From the NCBI GenBank assembly GCA_903932425.1, contig CAIZGG010000277.1, positions 1 through 54,979 on the forward strand: DNA of 54,979 bases. Direction: 5' to 3'. Positions 42,095 to 50,369 of this stretch are shown here, piece by piece. The position numbers were made by a program, and so were the translations under genes. The notes under the pieces were generated by a model. That model was not told the DNA's origin. It ran no database searches and was given only the letters and a program-made list of their open reading frames with translations. Each line of letters begins with the position of its first letter. Position 1 is the stretch's first letter. This stretch comes from an uncultured beta proteobacterium (lineage in GTDB: Bacteria > Pseudomonadota > Gammaproteobacteria > Burkholderiales > Burkholderiaceae_B).

Positions 42095-42808
42095 TTACTG
42101 ACGTCTGACAGCTGTTTTGTAGAGTTCGTCGGCGCGGTTCAGGTGATTGCGCATGGCCTGCGCCGCGCTCTCGGCATCATGGGCAGCAATGGCTTCGATA
42201 ATTTTTTGATGCTCGGCGAGTGTCAGGCTTTCTGCGCCAGGCGCGTGAACGATTGATTGGTAATAAGCGCTCGCCCAGCCAAACAAGGCCTCAACGATGG
42301 CTGGGAATATTGGATTGCAACTGATCCGAGCGATTTCACGATGAAACAGCATGTCGTGCTTCATGAACAGTTCGCTATTTTGTAGCGCAGCGCGTTGCTC
42401 TTCGTGCCGAAGGTATAACTGTTTGATATCTTGGTCGGTTGCTTTTTCTGCAGCGAGTCGTACCATACCGGTTTCTAAAAAAACGCGGGCCTCTTTTACA
42501 TGCTCAAGCGTCTCGGGTTGAATGCGTAATAAATGGCGAGCGCCTTCTGCAATCTGGTCGATTAACAGGCTTGCTGTCGGCGTTGCGACGCGCGCACGCT
42601 CGCCATGAGAAATTTCTACAATCCCTGAGCGCGCCAAGTCTTGAAGCGCTTCGCGTACGGCGACGCGCCCAACGCCATACGTTTCCATGAGCTCGCGCTC
42701 AGAGGGTAATTGATCGCCCGGCTTAAGTTCTGCGCGCTCAATGCGCTGCATGAGTCGATCTAGAACCTCTTGATAGAGCTTTCGTCTTTGAATGGGTTCG
42801 CTTGTCAT
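42095..42808 (-). CDS. GntR-family regulator (FadR subfamily)
   Basis: 237 residues. N-terminal GntR winged HTH: LYQEVLDRLMQRIERAELKP, then LPSERELMETYGVGRVAVRE (residues about 10-60). The C-terminal FCD effector domain is helical (EARVFLETGMVRLAAEK, then AEHQKIIEAIAAHDAESAAQ with conserved metal-binding type His residues). It is encoded within the catabolic operon, after the kinase gene, so it likely controls this cluster in response to the imported sugar acid. A candidate operator (GTATTAGGTAATAC) sits upstream of dctP. Confidence 0.9.
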   Translation of the reverse strand: MTSEPIQRRKLYQEVLDRLMQRIERAELKPGDQLPSERELMETYGVGRVAVREALQDLARSGIVEISHGERARVATPTASLLIDQIAEGARHLLRIQPETLEHVKEARVFLETGMVRLAAEKATDQDIKQLYLRHEEQRAALQNSELFMKHDMLFHREIARISCNPIFPAIVEALFGWASAYYQSIVHAPGAESLTLAEHQKIIEAIAAHDAESAAQAMRNHLNRADELYKTAVRRQ

Positions 42809-42823
42809 GGCATCGTTCTCTTG

Positions 42824-44200
42824 CTACAGCTTACGACCTGCGCGGATCTCACCATAAAAGCTCGGCCCGCCCATTTGTCCGCCCTTCAGAGCGATTTCCA
42901 GTCCGTCGCGCTGAGAGTTGTCAGACCATGCGCGACATAGGGGAACGCCAGGTGTGATACCTGCACTTAAGGTTAACGCTCGAATCCCTAAGTGGCCGGC
43001 CACCGCCCCAGAACTATCGCCCCCGGCGACAACGATCCGTTTGACTGACGAGCTATCCAAAACTCTGCGCATAATCTCAGCTAAAACTTCCCCGATTTTT
43101 TGAGCCGCTTGCATGCGATTCAAATGCGCAGCCTGCGCCGTTTCATCAAAATTTTTCACCGCGGGATCATCTGGACCTTCGGCTGAAAAAATAAGAGGTG
43201 AAATATTTTTTGCTAGAGCCGCGATCGCCAAGGTCGCTAAGCGGTCAATTTCTATTTGGCATTGCTCTTGAGCAAGAGCCAGCGAAATCTCTAAACGTAA
43301 GACGCAAAAGCCATTGGCACGCGCCCACTTGATTTGTTCGCCGCTCATCGGCGAGCAACTGCCACTGACGACCGCGATGCAATCTACCGCGCGTGCCGTC
43401 GGTAGGTATTGCGTGCTCGGGATCATGCCTTGGTGGCGCCAATAGGCAGTTAAGGCGTACTGTAATCCTGAAGACGAGGCGCTAAACACTTGTTTGCCGC
43501 GATTTTCCCAAAGGAGGCGACCCGCTTCGATCTGAGTGGGTAGGTCGGTCACATCAATCATGATGACGGGTTGATCACTGCCCATCAACGTCTCGAGCTT
43601 GTGTTGCCCTTGGCTTTCAGCGATATCGGTAACATCGATGAGTGCGATGCGCCTTGATGTTTGTTTCGCAAGATGAACCGTCAGGTCGCCTTCGTTCATG
43701 GGGGTCACTGGGTGACGCGACATCGTGGGGTGTCGATCAATGCGGTGAACGACTCCGTTTGCTGCGGCAAATAGATGTCCAAATACTTGATAACGTTTTA
43801 GGCGTGGTGCTCCGACAATCATCGGCGACCACTGTGCCTGCGTGACGTTCATGCCGATATCGATTGCTTGCCCAATCGACCCAATCGCGGCAGAGGAGTC
43901 AAAGGTTGAGCACACTTTATAGTGCAGAACAGGGGCACCAATGTCGGCGAGGCGCTGAAAGATCGCCGGCAAATGCTGTTGCATCCATTCAGGCGTTTGG
44001 CTGCGCGACAGGCCTGCGAGCCCGACACAACGCATGTGTTTAAAATGCTCTAAGTCTGACGGGCGAGGTAATTGCAAAAACAAAACCGTGTCGATACCCG
44101 CAGCCGTGAAGGCTTCCATCACATCGGTTGAGCCCGTAAAGTCGTCGCCGTAATAGGTGAGCAAGGGCCCGTCTGGCAATGTCTGCTTGATGTCAGCCAC
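42824..44200 (-). CDS. oiaK: Four-carbon acid sugar kinase family protein, probable 3-oxo-isoapionate kinase
   Basis: 458 residues from a GTG at 44200; a TTG at 44212 overlapping the RuBisCO-like gene is the alternative. DUF1537 kinase: N-terminal domain YYGDDFTGSTDVMEAF (substrate-binding D-D and ATP side), MPVPLHYKVCSTFDSS-like (here VLHYKVCSTFDSSAAIGS), and a C-terminal nucleotide domain with VVAGGDSSGAVAGHLGIRAL. This family phosphorylates C4 acids such as threonate and erythronate, and in D-apionate catabolism the OiaK members phosphorylate 3-oxo-isoapionate. The neighbouring RuBisCO-like gene and apnO-like gene make the OiaK role the best guess. The family assignment is firm; the substrate is inference. 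Confidence 0.78.
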   Translation of the reverse strand: MADIKQTLPDGPLLTYYGDDFTGSTDVMEAFTAAGIDTVLFLQLPRPSDLEHFKHMRCVGLAGLSRSQTPEWMQQHLPAIFQRLADIGAPVLHYKVCSTFDSSAAIGSIGQAIDIGMNVTQAQWSPMIVGAPRLKRYQVFGHLFAAANGVVHRIDRHPTMSRHPVTPMNEGDLTVHLAKQTSRRIALIDVTDIAESQGQHKLETLMGSDQPVIMIDVTDLPTQIEAGRLLWENRGKQVFSASSSGLQYALTAYWRHQGMIPSTQYLPTARAVDCIAVVSGSCSPMSGEQIKWARANGFCVLRLEISLALAQEQCQIEIDRLATLAIAALAKNISPLIFSAEGPDDPAVKNFDETAQAAHLNRMQAAQKIGEVLAEIMRRVLDSSSVKRIVVAGGDSSGAVAGHLGIRALTLSAGITPGVPLCRAWSDNSQRDGLEIALKGGQMGGPSFYGEIRAGRKL

Positions 44201-44205
44201 AGTCG

Positions 44206-45468
44206 TTACCAAAAGGTCAGGGCACGCTTTAACTCAGGGTGCTCTTGACTATAGTGGGAAAGAGTTGTGCCCGCTTCAGCGGCTTCATAGGCTTGTCGTA
44301 AGGCTCGGACTCCGGCGGCGACACCATCAGGATGGCCAAAGATACCCCCACCCGCTGTTACGATTAAATCCGAATGGCCGATCGCTTTGATCGTATCGTG
44401 CGCCTGCAGGCCAGTTTGCGCTGAGCTAAAAACCGGCACGGCGGTCATCGGCGCCTGTGCATACAGAGGGATACCCACAGAGCGCGCAGCAGCAATGACA
44501 GACTCATCGCTCTCGCTAAATTTGTTGCGCAACCCATTGACATGCAAATGATCAACCCCTGCAAGACGCCAGATTTTTTGCCACGCCGCAAACTCCCAAC
44601 CCAACGCAGGACTTCGGTTTAAATAGCCCCAGCCTGCACGGTGTGCGTGAATGGGCAGTTGGCTGTGCTTTCTGAAAGCTGACATACCTGCTAAGCCAAT
44701 CGAATTCAGGCAGACCATCACGCACGTGCCCTTGTGTGCAAGTACAAAGTCGTGCCGGTGTCTCATTTGATCAAGGTCACCCGTGATGTTAAAGGCGACC
44801 ATGACTTTTTTTCCTGACTGATCGGCCGCACGATTAACGATTTGCATGACGCGTTCAACGCGCTCTTCAAACGGACAGTAGGTTCCGTCAGCTTGCAACT
44901 CGTCGTCTTTGATGAAATCGATGTCGCCCGCGACAAGCATTTGCACTTGTTCTGCAGTTTCAACCGCATTTAAACCGACACTGGGTTTGATGATCGTGCC
45001 GATAAATGGTCCCGTTTGTTTTCCACTCAGACGCCGCGTGCCCGGCATGCCAAACGCTGGTCCCGGGTATGCCTGCGCAAAGGCTTCAGGCAATTCAAGG
45101 TCAAGCAATCTGAGTCCAGATACCTGGGCTAACTCAAATAAATTACCGGCAACGGTTGAGAACACACTTGGCAGGCACGGCCCGATATTGCTCAGGGGCC
45201 ACGAAAGTTTCAGTAGGCAACGCGTGTAAACGTTGGATCGTTTGCCCCCAGGCAGGCTGGGCTGCGTCGAGGTATCTAAAATTGTTAACGACTCAACCTG
45301 CGCGCCTGAGCGCTTTTTTAATGCAGGTGTTTCGGCGGCAAGTTTTAAAAAGGTACCACTTGATTGCTCGCCTGCGATGATCTCAGCGGCTCGGGCTGGA
45401 TCATCGCCTGTTTCTAACCAATACGTTGCATAAAAGCGCTCATCCACGTTATTTGTAGCCCAACGCAT
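44206..45468 (-). CDS. RuBisCO-like protein, probable 3-oxo-isoapionate 4-phosphate transcarboxylase/hydrolase or decarboxylase
   Basis: 420 residues. RuBisCO large-chain fold, not a true RuBisCO. Conserved residues: K161 in GTIIKPSVGL, the carbamylation Lys and metal ligands K187-D-D-E190 (DFIKDDELQ), and H276-R-A in IHAHRAGWGY; the loop 6 region reads VNGLRNKFSES. RuBisCO-like proteins of D-apionate catabolism either decarboxylate 3-oxo-isoapionate 4-phosphate or cleave it with water to 3-phosphoglycerate and glycolate. No tetrulose phosphate isomerase genes follow here, which favours the cleavage branch, but sequence alone does not decide. The start ATG overlaps dctM by 20 bp; a GTG at 45447 directly after the dctM stop is an alternative. 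Start uncertain. Confidence 0.85.
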   Translation of the reverse strand: MRWATNNVDERFYATYWLETGDDPARAAEIIAGEQSSGTFLKLAAETPALKKRSGAQVESLTILDTSTQPSLPGGKRSNVYTRCLLKLSWPLSNIGPCLPSVFSTVAGNLFELAQVSGLRLLDLELPEAFAQAYPGPAFGMPGTRRLSGKQTGPFIGTIIKPSVGLNAVETAEQVQMLVAGDIDFIKDDELQADGTYCPFEERVERVMQIVNRAADQSGKKVMVAFNITGDLDQMRHRHDFVLAHKGTCVMVCLNSIGLAGMSAFRKHSQLPIHAHRAGWGYLNRSPALGWEFAAWQKIWRLAGVDHLHVNGLRNKFSESDESVIAAARSVGIPLYAQAPMTAVPVFSSAQTGLQAHDTIKAIGHSDLIVTAGGGIFGHPDGVAAGVRALRQAYEAAEAGTTLSHYSQEHPELKRALTFW

Positions 45469-46744
45469 GTGGCAACCAGTTGCTTAAGGCTGGGACAAAC
45501 GTTAACAGCATCAAAACGATCCCATGCGCCCATAAAAACGGTTTGAGCTCTCGGGTCAAGTCTGACAGAGGTACTTTCGACACGTTTGAGGTCACGAATA
45601 ACAAGCCGCCCACAGGAGGGGTAATCATCCCCAAAGTGAGGTTGTAGATCACGATCATCGCGAAGTGAATCGGCTCGATTCCCACACTGGCTGCGACAGG
45701 CGCCAAAATCGGCACGAGTACCATCACCCCGGGAAGAGGTTCGATGAAAATGCCAAAGAGCAATAAGAAAATATTGACCACAATCAGAAAGGTCCAGGCA
45801 TTCAAGTGCATGCCTGCGATCCAGCTCGCAACCGCTTGCGGTACGCCTTCTATCGTTAAGATCCAGGCAAAAGAAGCCGACATCCCGATGATCAATAGCA
45901 CAGAGGCTGTCAGTAGCGCAGAACGAAACAAAATGTTTGGCACTGCTTTCCACTCAAGGGTGCGATAGACATACTTGCCGCACAACAAAGCATAAAACAC
46001 TGCGACCACAGAGGCCTCGGTGGGCGTAAACCAGCCTGCGCGCATCCCACCTAAAATAATCACTGGCAATAAGATTGCTGGTAGAGCCTTCCAACTTGTC
46101 AGCCACATTTCTTTGCGGGTTGGATACTCATTATCGCCCTTGTAGTTACGCTGCTTGGATACGTACCAATTCACGATGCACATTGCGACGGCAATGAGTA
46201 CGCCGGGGATCAGGCCCGCGACAAAGAGTGCCCCGACTGAGACCTTATCGTCTGCCAGCGCATAGATGATCATGATGATTGAGGGGGGAATAATCGGCCC
46301 CACAATCGCAGTCGACGCGGTCAACGCTGCAGCGTAAGAGCGCGAGTAACCGGCCTTGTCCATCATGCGAATGAGCATCGATCCTGGGCCTGCGGCATCC
46401 GCTAGAGCCGAGCCAGAGATCCCAGAGAAAAAAGTCAGTGAAACGACGTTGGTGTAGCCCAAACCGCCGCGCTTGTGACCAACGAATTGACCCGCAAATT
46501 TCAACAAGACTTCGGTGAGTGATCCGCCACTCATTAATTCTGCGGCCAGAATAAAGAAGGGCACCGCCATCAGTGGAAAACTGTCGATGCCGGTGAACGT
46601 TTCTTTGAGTAAGACCAGCAGCGGAAAATTAGCCCCTGAAATCAGCAGGGCTGTGATGGTAGATAAGCCAAGCGCAAAAGCGACAGGAACACCGATCGCT
46701 AAATAGACACAGGCGGCAATAAGTAGGACGACGCTGGCGCTCAT
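45449..46744 (-). CDS. dctM: TRAP transporter large permease DctM
   Basis: 431 residues with about twelve helices, typical of DctM. Motifs: FPLMAVPFFILAAELMSGGS, GGLGYTNVVSLTFFSGISG and GPIIPPSIIMIIYALADDK, plus the C-terminal FGIFIEPLPGVMVLVPILAP and LTLGMITPPVGGLLFVTSNV. It is the ion-driven membrane subunit that moves the carboxylate from DctP. ATGA overlap with dctQ. Likely imports the sugar acid processed by the neighbouring enzymes. Confidence 0.94.
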   Translation of the reverse strand: MSASVVLLIAACVYLAIGVPVAFALGLSTITALLISGANFPLLVLLKETFTGIDSFPLMAVPFFILAAELMSGGSLTEVLLKFAGQFVGHKRGGLGYTNVVSLTFFSGISGSALADAAGPGSMLIRMMDKAGYSRSYAAALTASTAIVGPIIPPSIIMIIYALADDKVSVGALFVAGLIPGVLIAVAMCIVNWYVSKQRNYKGDNEYPTRKEMWLTSWKALPAILLPVIILGGMRAGWFTPTEASVVAVFYALLCGKYVYRTLEWKAVPNILFRSALLTASVLLIIGMSASFAWILTIEGVPQAVASWIAGMHLNAWTFLIVVNIFLLLFGIFIEPLPGVMVLVPILAPVAASVGIEPIHFAMIVIYNLTLGMITPPVGGLLFVTSNVSKVPLSDLTRELKPFLWAHGIVLMLLTFVPALSNWLPHALGYK

Positions 46745-47253
46745 AGTGAGGCACTCGCAGTGGCGTCAAAGTGCGCATCTGAGGGGAACGATCTGGTCAG
46801 AACGTAGTCTTTGACGATCAGTAACCAATGGATCAAGGCCATGGCAGCCCCAATCGGTAGGCCAGCGTAGATGATGGCAATCGAAATTTGGGTGGCTGGT
46901 GTTTGCTGATACTGGGTGCGATCCATGTATTCAAGGCCATACCAGGTAAAGAAAGCAAATAGTCCGATGACCAGCAGCGCAATGATCACGCGGATGCCGA
47001 TCGCCACGCCACGTGGTACTGAGTCTTGTAGATTTTCAACAGCGATATGCCCACCATAACGCAGTACGGGGCCACAGCCTAAAAAGGTCAACCAAATCAT
47101 GAGATGGCGCGCGACTTCTTCGGCCCATTCGAGCGAGATATTGGTGGTGTAGCGCAGCACGACGTTGGCAAAAATGATGATCGACATCACCGCCATGATG
47201 AGGATTAAAAGCCATTTATTGATGGCCAAAAAATAGCTTTCAAATGTTTTCAT
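46741..47253 (-). CDS. dctQ: TRAP transporter small permease DctQ
   Basis: 170 residues with four hydrophobic helices (first WLLILIMAVMSIIIFANVVL). The signature RYTTNISLEWAEEVARHLMIW and the GGHIAVENL stretch are typical of the DctQ family. The ATG at 47253 is chosen over a longer frame because it fits the family. Overlaps dctM by ATGA. It works with DctM and DctP. Confidence 0.92.
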   Translation of the reverse strand: MKTFESYFLAINKWLLILIMAVMSIIIFANVVLRYTTNISLEWAEEVARHLMIWLTFLGCGPVLRYGGHIAVENLQDSVPRGVAIGIRVIIALLVIGLFAFFTWYGLEYMDRTQYQQTPATQISIAIIYAGLPIGAAMALIHWLLIVKDYVLTRSFPSDAHFDATASASL

Positions 47254-47325
47254 AGGGATCACTGCTTGATTTGAAATAAAAAAATGGTGGCACACTGAGG
47301 CGCGCCACCCTTTTTGCAGAGAGAC

Positions 47326-48306
47326 TTATTTGAAGTCGCGAATTTTTTGAATATTCTCTGCGCCAAACTCTTTTGCGTACGCGGCGTTGGCTGGCTCAAG
47401 TGCTTTGACGAAGGCAGCTGCATCGACTTTACGCACAACAATCATGCCATCGGCCTCTAGCTGAGCGATGCCGTTTGCATCATCCTCACTGACCTTTTTA
47501 CGTTGTGCAATATTTCCAACTTTAGCAGCGTCGTAAAAGACTTTTTTGTCTGCTTCGCTCAGCTTGTTCATGAAGCGCGGTGAGGTCAAAAACAGGGCAG
47601 GTGAATACACGTGCGCAGTGAGTGACAGATATTTTTGTACTTGTGAAAATTTTGACGATAAGATAATCGGGATAGGATTTTCTTGGCCGTCAACAATGCC
47701 TTGTTGCAGCGCGCCAAAGACCTCAGGGAAGGCCATTGGTGTTGGGCGGATACCAAAGGTGCGATAGCCATCCATGTGTACTTTGTTTTCCATCGTGCGC
47801 ATTTTTAATCCAGCGGTATCCGCGGGCGTGACGATTGGATGCTTATTGTTCGTCATATGACGAAAGCCATTTTCGCTCCACGTTAAGGCAATCAGGCCTT
47901 TAGCAGGAAATTTTTTCAATAATTCTTGACCGCCGGGGCCGTCGAGATAGGCGCGCGCGTGGTCGTAGTCGCGAAACAAGAAAGGGATGTCGACGATTTT
48001 TACTTCAGGAACAAAGTTGCCAACCGGGCCAGTCGAAACGTCAGTGATGTCAAGCGTGCCAAGTTGCACCGCTTCGATCATTTCACGCTCACCGCCCACT
48101 GAACCGGCAGGAAACTGCTGGCATTTATAGCGCCCCTGGGTGCCTTTCTCGATCTCATCACAGAAGGCCGTGACGCCCATGCCATACGATCCGTTGGCGG
48201 CTGAGGTATAGCCGATTTTCACAATCGTTTGTGCACTCGCTGAACCGATTGCGAGCCATGTTGCAGCAGCAATTGAGGTCAGGCGGATGGTTTGTTTGAA
48301 GTTCAT
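47326..48306 (-). CDS. dctP: TRAP transporter substrate-binding protein DctP
   Basis: 326 residues. GAGGGAAAC ribosome site before the ATG at 48306. Signal peptide to SASAQ. DctP motifs: IKIGYTSAANG-like (here VKIGYTSAANGSYGM), the selectivity-helix pattern LKMRTMENKVHMDGYRTFGI and VDGQENPIPIILSSKFSQVQ, including the arginine (R in LKMRTME) that usually contacts a carboxylate. It captures the acid in the periplasm. First gene of the operon on this side, 166 bp after the apnO-like gene stop. Confidence 0.94.
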   Translation of the reverse strand: MNFKQTIRLTSIAAATWLAIGSASAQTIVKIGYTSAANGSYGMGVTAFCDEIEKGTQGRYKCQQFPAGSVGGEREMIEAVQLGTLDITDVSTGPVGNFVPEVKIVDIPFLFRDYDHARAYLDGPGGQELLKKFPAKGLIALTWSENGFRHMTNNKHPIVTPADTAGLKMRTMENKVHMDGYRTFGIRPTPMAFPEVFGALQQGIVDGQENPIPIILSSKFSQVQKYLSLTAHVYSPALFLTSPRFMNKLSEADKKVFYDAAKVGNIAQRKKVSEDDANGIAQLEADGMIVVRKVDAAAFVKALEPANAAYAKEFGAENIQKIRDFK

Positions 48307-48472
48307 GTTTCCCTCTGAAATGAAGTGGTAAGGTTCTTGTTGTTTGACTTCGTAATAATTTGTACGCAATGCTACTAGACATTAGCGGTTGTGGGGTATT
48401 AGGTAATACGCCAACTAAGCTGACGCCCGATTTTAGGTGACCGCGTCAACCGCTGTCCGGTGTCACCCGCTG
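48307..48472 (-). promoter_or_regulatory. Upstream region of the TRAP operon with candidate GntR operator
   Basis: Contains a perfect palindrome GTATTAGGTAATAC (48396-48409) about 90 bp upstream of dctP, suiting a FadR-type dimer. Next to it, a 17-bp motif is tandemly duplicated (TCAACCGCTGTCCGGTG at 48446-48462 and TCACCCGCTGTCAGGTG at 48463-48479), overlapping the end of the apnO-like gene. Promoter elements are not identified with confidence. Confidence 0.45.
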
Positions 48473-49300
48473 TCAGGTGATACGTTCGATGCTTTCGGCG
48501 ATCTCTTTGTTGTCAAAGACCTTTTTCCAATCGTCGCGCATCAGTCGGGGTTTTCCAAAGGTAATCGCCTTGTTACAGGCATCCGAGAACTGCCCAGGAA
48601 TTTGCTTAAAAATAACCGCCGACAAGATCGTCATGTGGCCGAGCAGAAAATCCCTCGCCGCTTCGGCAGGTACACCCCTGGAAACGACTTCATCCATCGC
48701 CTCTCGCATGACGTCCAAGAGTGTCGCACAGACTGTTTCTGAAAGACCGGGCTCGAGCAGCGCCATTTGCTCGACTGTGACGCGATATGACCGCAAAATG
48801 GGCTGGTAGATCGTTTTGGCAATAGCTTCGCCTAACTCAAACGCTTCCTCTGGGCCTTGCATCAGGGCGCTCACGATGGATTGGGGCGCCAGTACTCCGC
48901 CAAAGTAATCGGGTGCCCCGGCCGTATGAACCTCAGGGGCAAAGATGTTGGGGTGGCAAGGGTGTGCCACGAAGTAGGTCAGGTCTGGACGTTTGGGCAG
49001 GTGGCCGGCAAAAGGTGCTGCGGCATCAAGCGTCATCACCATCGTGCCTGCTTGAAGCTGCGGGGCGATTTCGGCGGCAAGGCGTCCGATAAAGCTGTCG
49101 GGCACAGCCAAAATCACGACATCGACTTTGCTCAGAGCGTCTTCCAAGGCAACGCAAGACACGCCTAATTCGTTTTTCAGCCGATCTTTGCCAACTGCGC
49201 TGACTTCTACGTGCCTGACGTCGTACTCTGAACCCATCAGGTTTTTGGATAGGCGCACGCCCATCTTGCCGCCAGCACCAAACAATGCAATCGAAGTCAC
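48473..49300 (-). CDS. apnO: Probable D-apionate oxidoisomerase
   Basis: 275 residues. The GTG at 49300 is preferred, with AAGGG upstream; a TTG at 49309 is possible. NAD-binding Rossmann fold start IALFGAGGKMGVRLSKNL, then DVVILAVPDSFIG, MTLDAAAPFAGHLPKRPDLT and FVAHPCHPNIF, matching proteins annotated as phosphogluconate dehydrogenase C-terminal domain and the ApnO family as I recall it. ApnO oxidises D-apionate and migrates its hydroxymethyl group to form 3-oxo-isoapionate. The kinase and RuBisCO-like genes downstream act on that product. The functional call rests on cluster logic and family resemblance, not on an alignment. Confidence 0.75.
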   Translation of the reverse strand: MTSIALFGAGGKMGVRLSKNLMGSEYDVRHVEVSAVGKDRLKNELGVSCVALEDALSKVDVVILAVPDSFIGRLAAEIAPQLQAGTMVMTLDAAAPFAGHLPKRPDLTYFVAHPCHPNIFAPEVHTAGAPDYFGGVLAPQSIVSALMQGPEEAFELGEAIAKTIYQPILRSYRVTVEQMALLEPGLSETVCATLLDVMREAMDEVVSRGVPAEAARDFLLGHMTILSAVIFKQIPGQFSDACNKAITFGKPRLMRDDWKKVFDNKEIAESIERIT

Positions 49301-49387
49301 GATGATCAACCCTTATCTGTAATGAGCGGCAATGGTATGATGAGTTGACCAGTTCAGGCTACTAGGGCTTGTACCTAATTAAATTAC

Positions 49388-50263
49388 TTAGCTTCTTCGC
49401 TTAATAATAGAGACGAGTTCGGGTAATAGTGCTTGCGGATCAGCCTCCTGACAGGCTTGGGTCAACGAGTTTTTCACGGCCTGAGCGACCGTGTGATCGA
49501 CTTTCATATCTTCAGCCATTTGGTTGTAATAACTTAGATCTTTCAAGCTGTTAGCCAAGCTAAAACGCAGGCTTGAGGTGTCGCCTGCTGTTAAGTAGGG
49601 TTTAAGTCGTTCGAGCGGAGCACCCCAGCCGCCACCCATCGCCAACACCTCAATGAAGGTTTGCGGGTCGATGCCGGATGACAGCGCGCAGGCAGCGGCC
49701 TCGGCCATCAGGGTGACCGAGCCAAGCGACACATAATTGTGCAAAAGCTTCATCCGATGCCCGGCCCCAATCGGCCCTGCATGAACGATGTTCTCGGCAA
49801 AGCATGACAAGAGTGGTTTGCACTGCTCAAAGAGCTGAGCGTCGCCACCGACCAAGAGATTCAGCCGACCTTCAGCTGCCTCTTTAGGCGTTCGGGTCAT
49901 CGGGGCGTCTAAAAAATGACATCCGTAATCAATGACGAATTTTGCAATGCGCTCAGTGGAGGTCGGAATCGAGGTGGAGCAGTCAATGACGATGCTGCCG
50001 GGAGCAAGCCCTTGCAGGACACCGTCTTGACCAAATAGCACGGCCTCAACTTGAGGCGTACCCGTCACGCACAAAATCATGATGTTTGAATGCTCGGCCA
50101 GTGCTCTGGGCGTTTGAAAGGTTGTCACCCCCTGAGCGATGAGTGCGTCAAGCGGTTGGTTGCCTTCGTGCGCCAGCACCGACAGAGAGTGGCCATGCTT
50201 GACCAAATTTGTCGCAATACCATGACCCATCATGCCAATGCCAATCATTCCGATCTTGTTCAT
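49388..50263 (-). CDS. NAD(P)-dependent oxidoreductase (3-hydroxyisobutyrate dehydrogenase family)
   Basis: 291 residues. N-terminal cofactor motif IGMIGIGMMGHGIATNLVKH (GxGxxG), a hydroxyacid site DAPMTRTPKEAAEGRL (the usual D-A-P-V-S-G position), and the catalytic lysine in HRMKLLHNYVSLGS. The family oxidises beta-hydroxyacids. It could prepare a sugar acid for the pathway, reduce tartronate semialdehyde, or be incidental. Same strand as the apnO-like gene, 87 bp upstream of its start. Weakly supported role. Confidence 0.88.
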   Translation of the reverse strand: MNKIGMIGIGMMGHGIATNLVKHGHSLSVLAHEGNQPLDALIAQGVTTFQTPRALAEHSNIMILCVTGTPQVEAVLFGQDGVLQGLAPGSIVIDCSTSIPTSTERIAKFVIDYGCHFLDAPMTRTPKEAAEGRLNLLVGGDAQLFEQCKPLLSCFAENIVHAGPIGAGHRMKLLHNYVSLGSVTLMAEAAACALSSGIDPQTFIEVLAMGGGWGAPLERLKPYLTAGDTSSLRFSLANSLKDLSYYNQMAEDMKVDHTVAQAVKNSLTQACQEADPQALLPELVSIIKRRS

Positions 50264-50369
50264 TTGATACGTTTGCTCTGTTCAGGTGAAGAGTTGAAGT
50301 GGTACGAAGTGTAGCCTTCTGTGCTGAAGCGTGCGTGACTAAGTCGTCTCACGACGCCTGTTGATGCGC

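Noticed and set aside
42824-45468. True carbon-fixing RuBisCO
   Set aside because: The protein is shorter, its loop 6 region differs and no small subunit or phosphoribulokinase is nearby; the context is a sugar-acid cluster.
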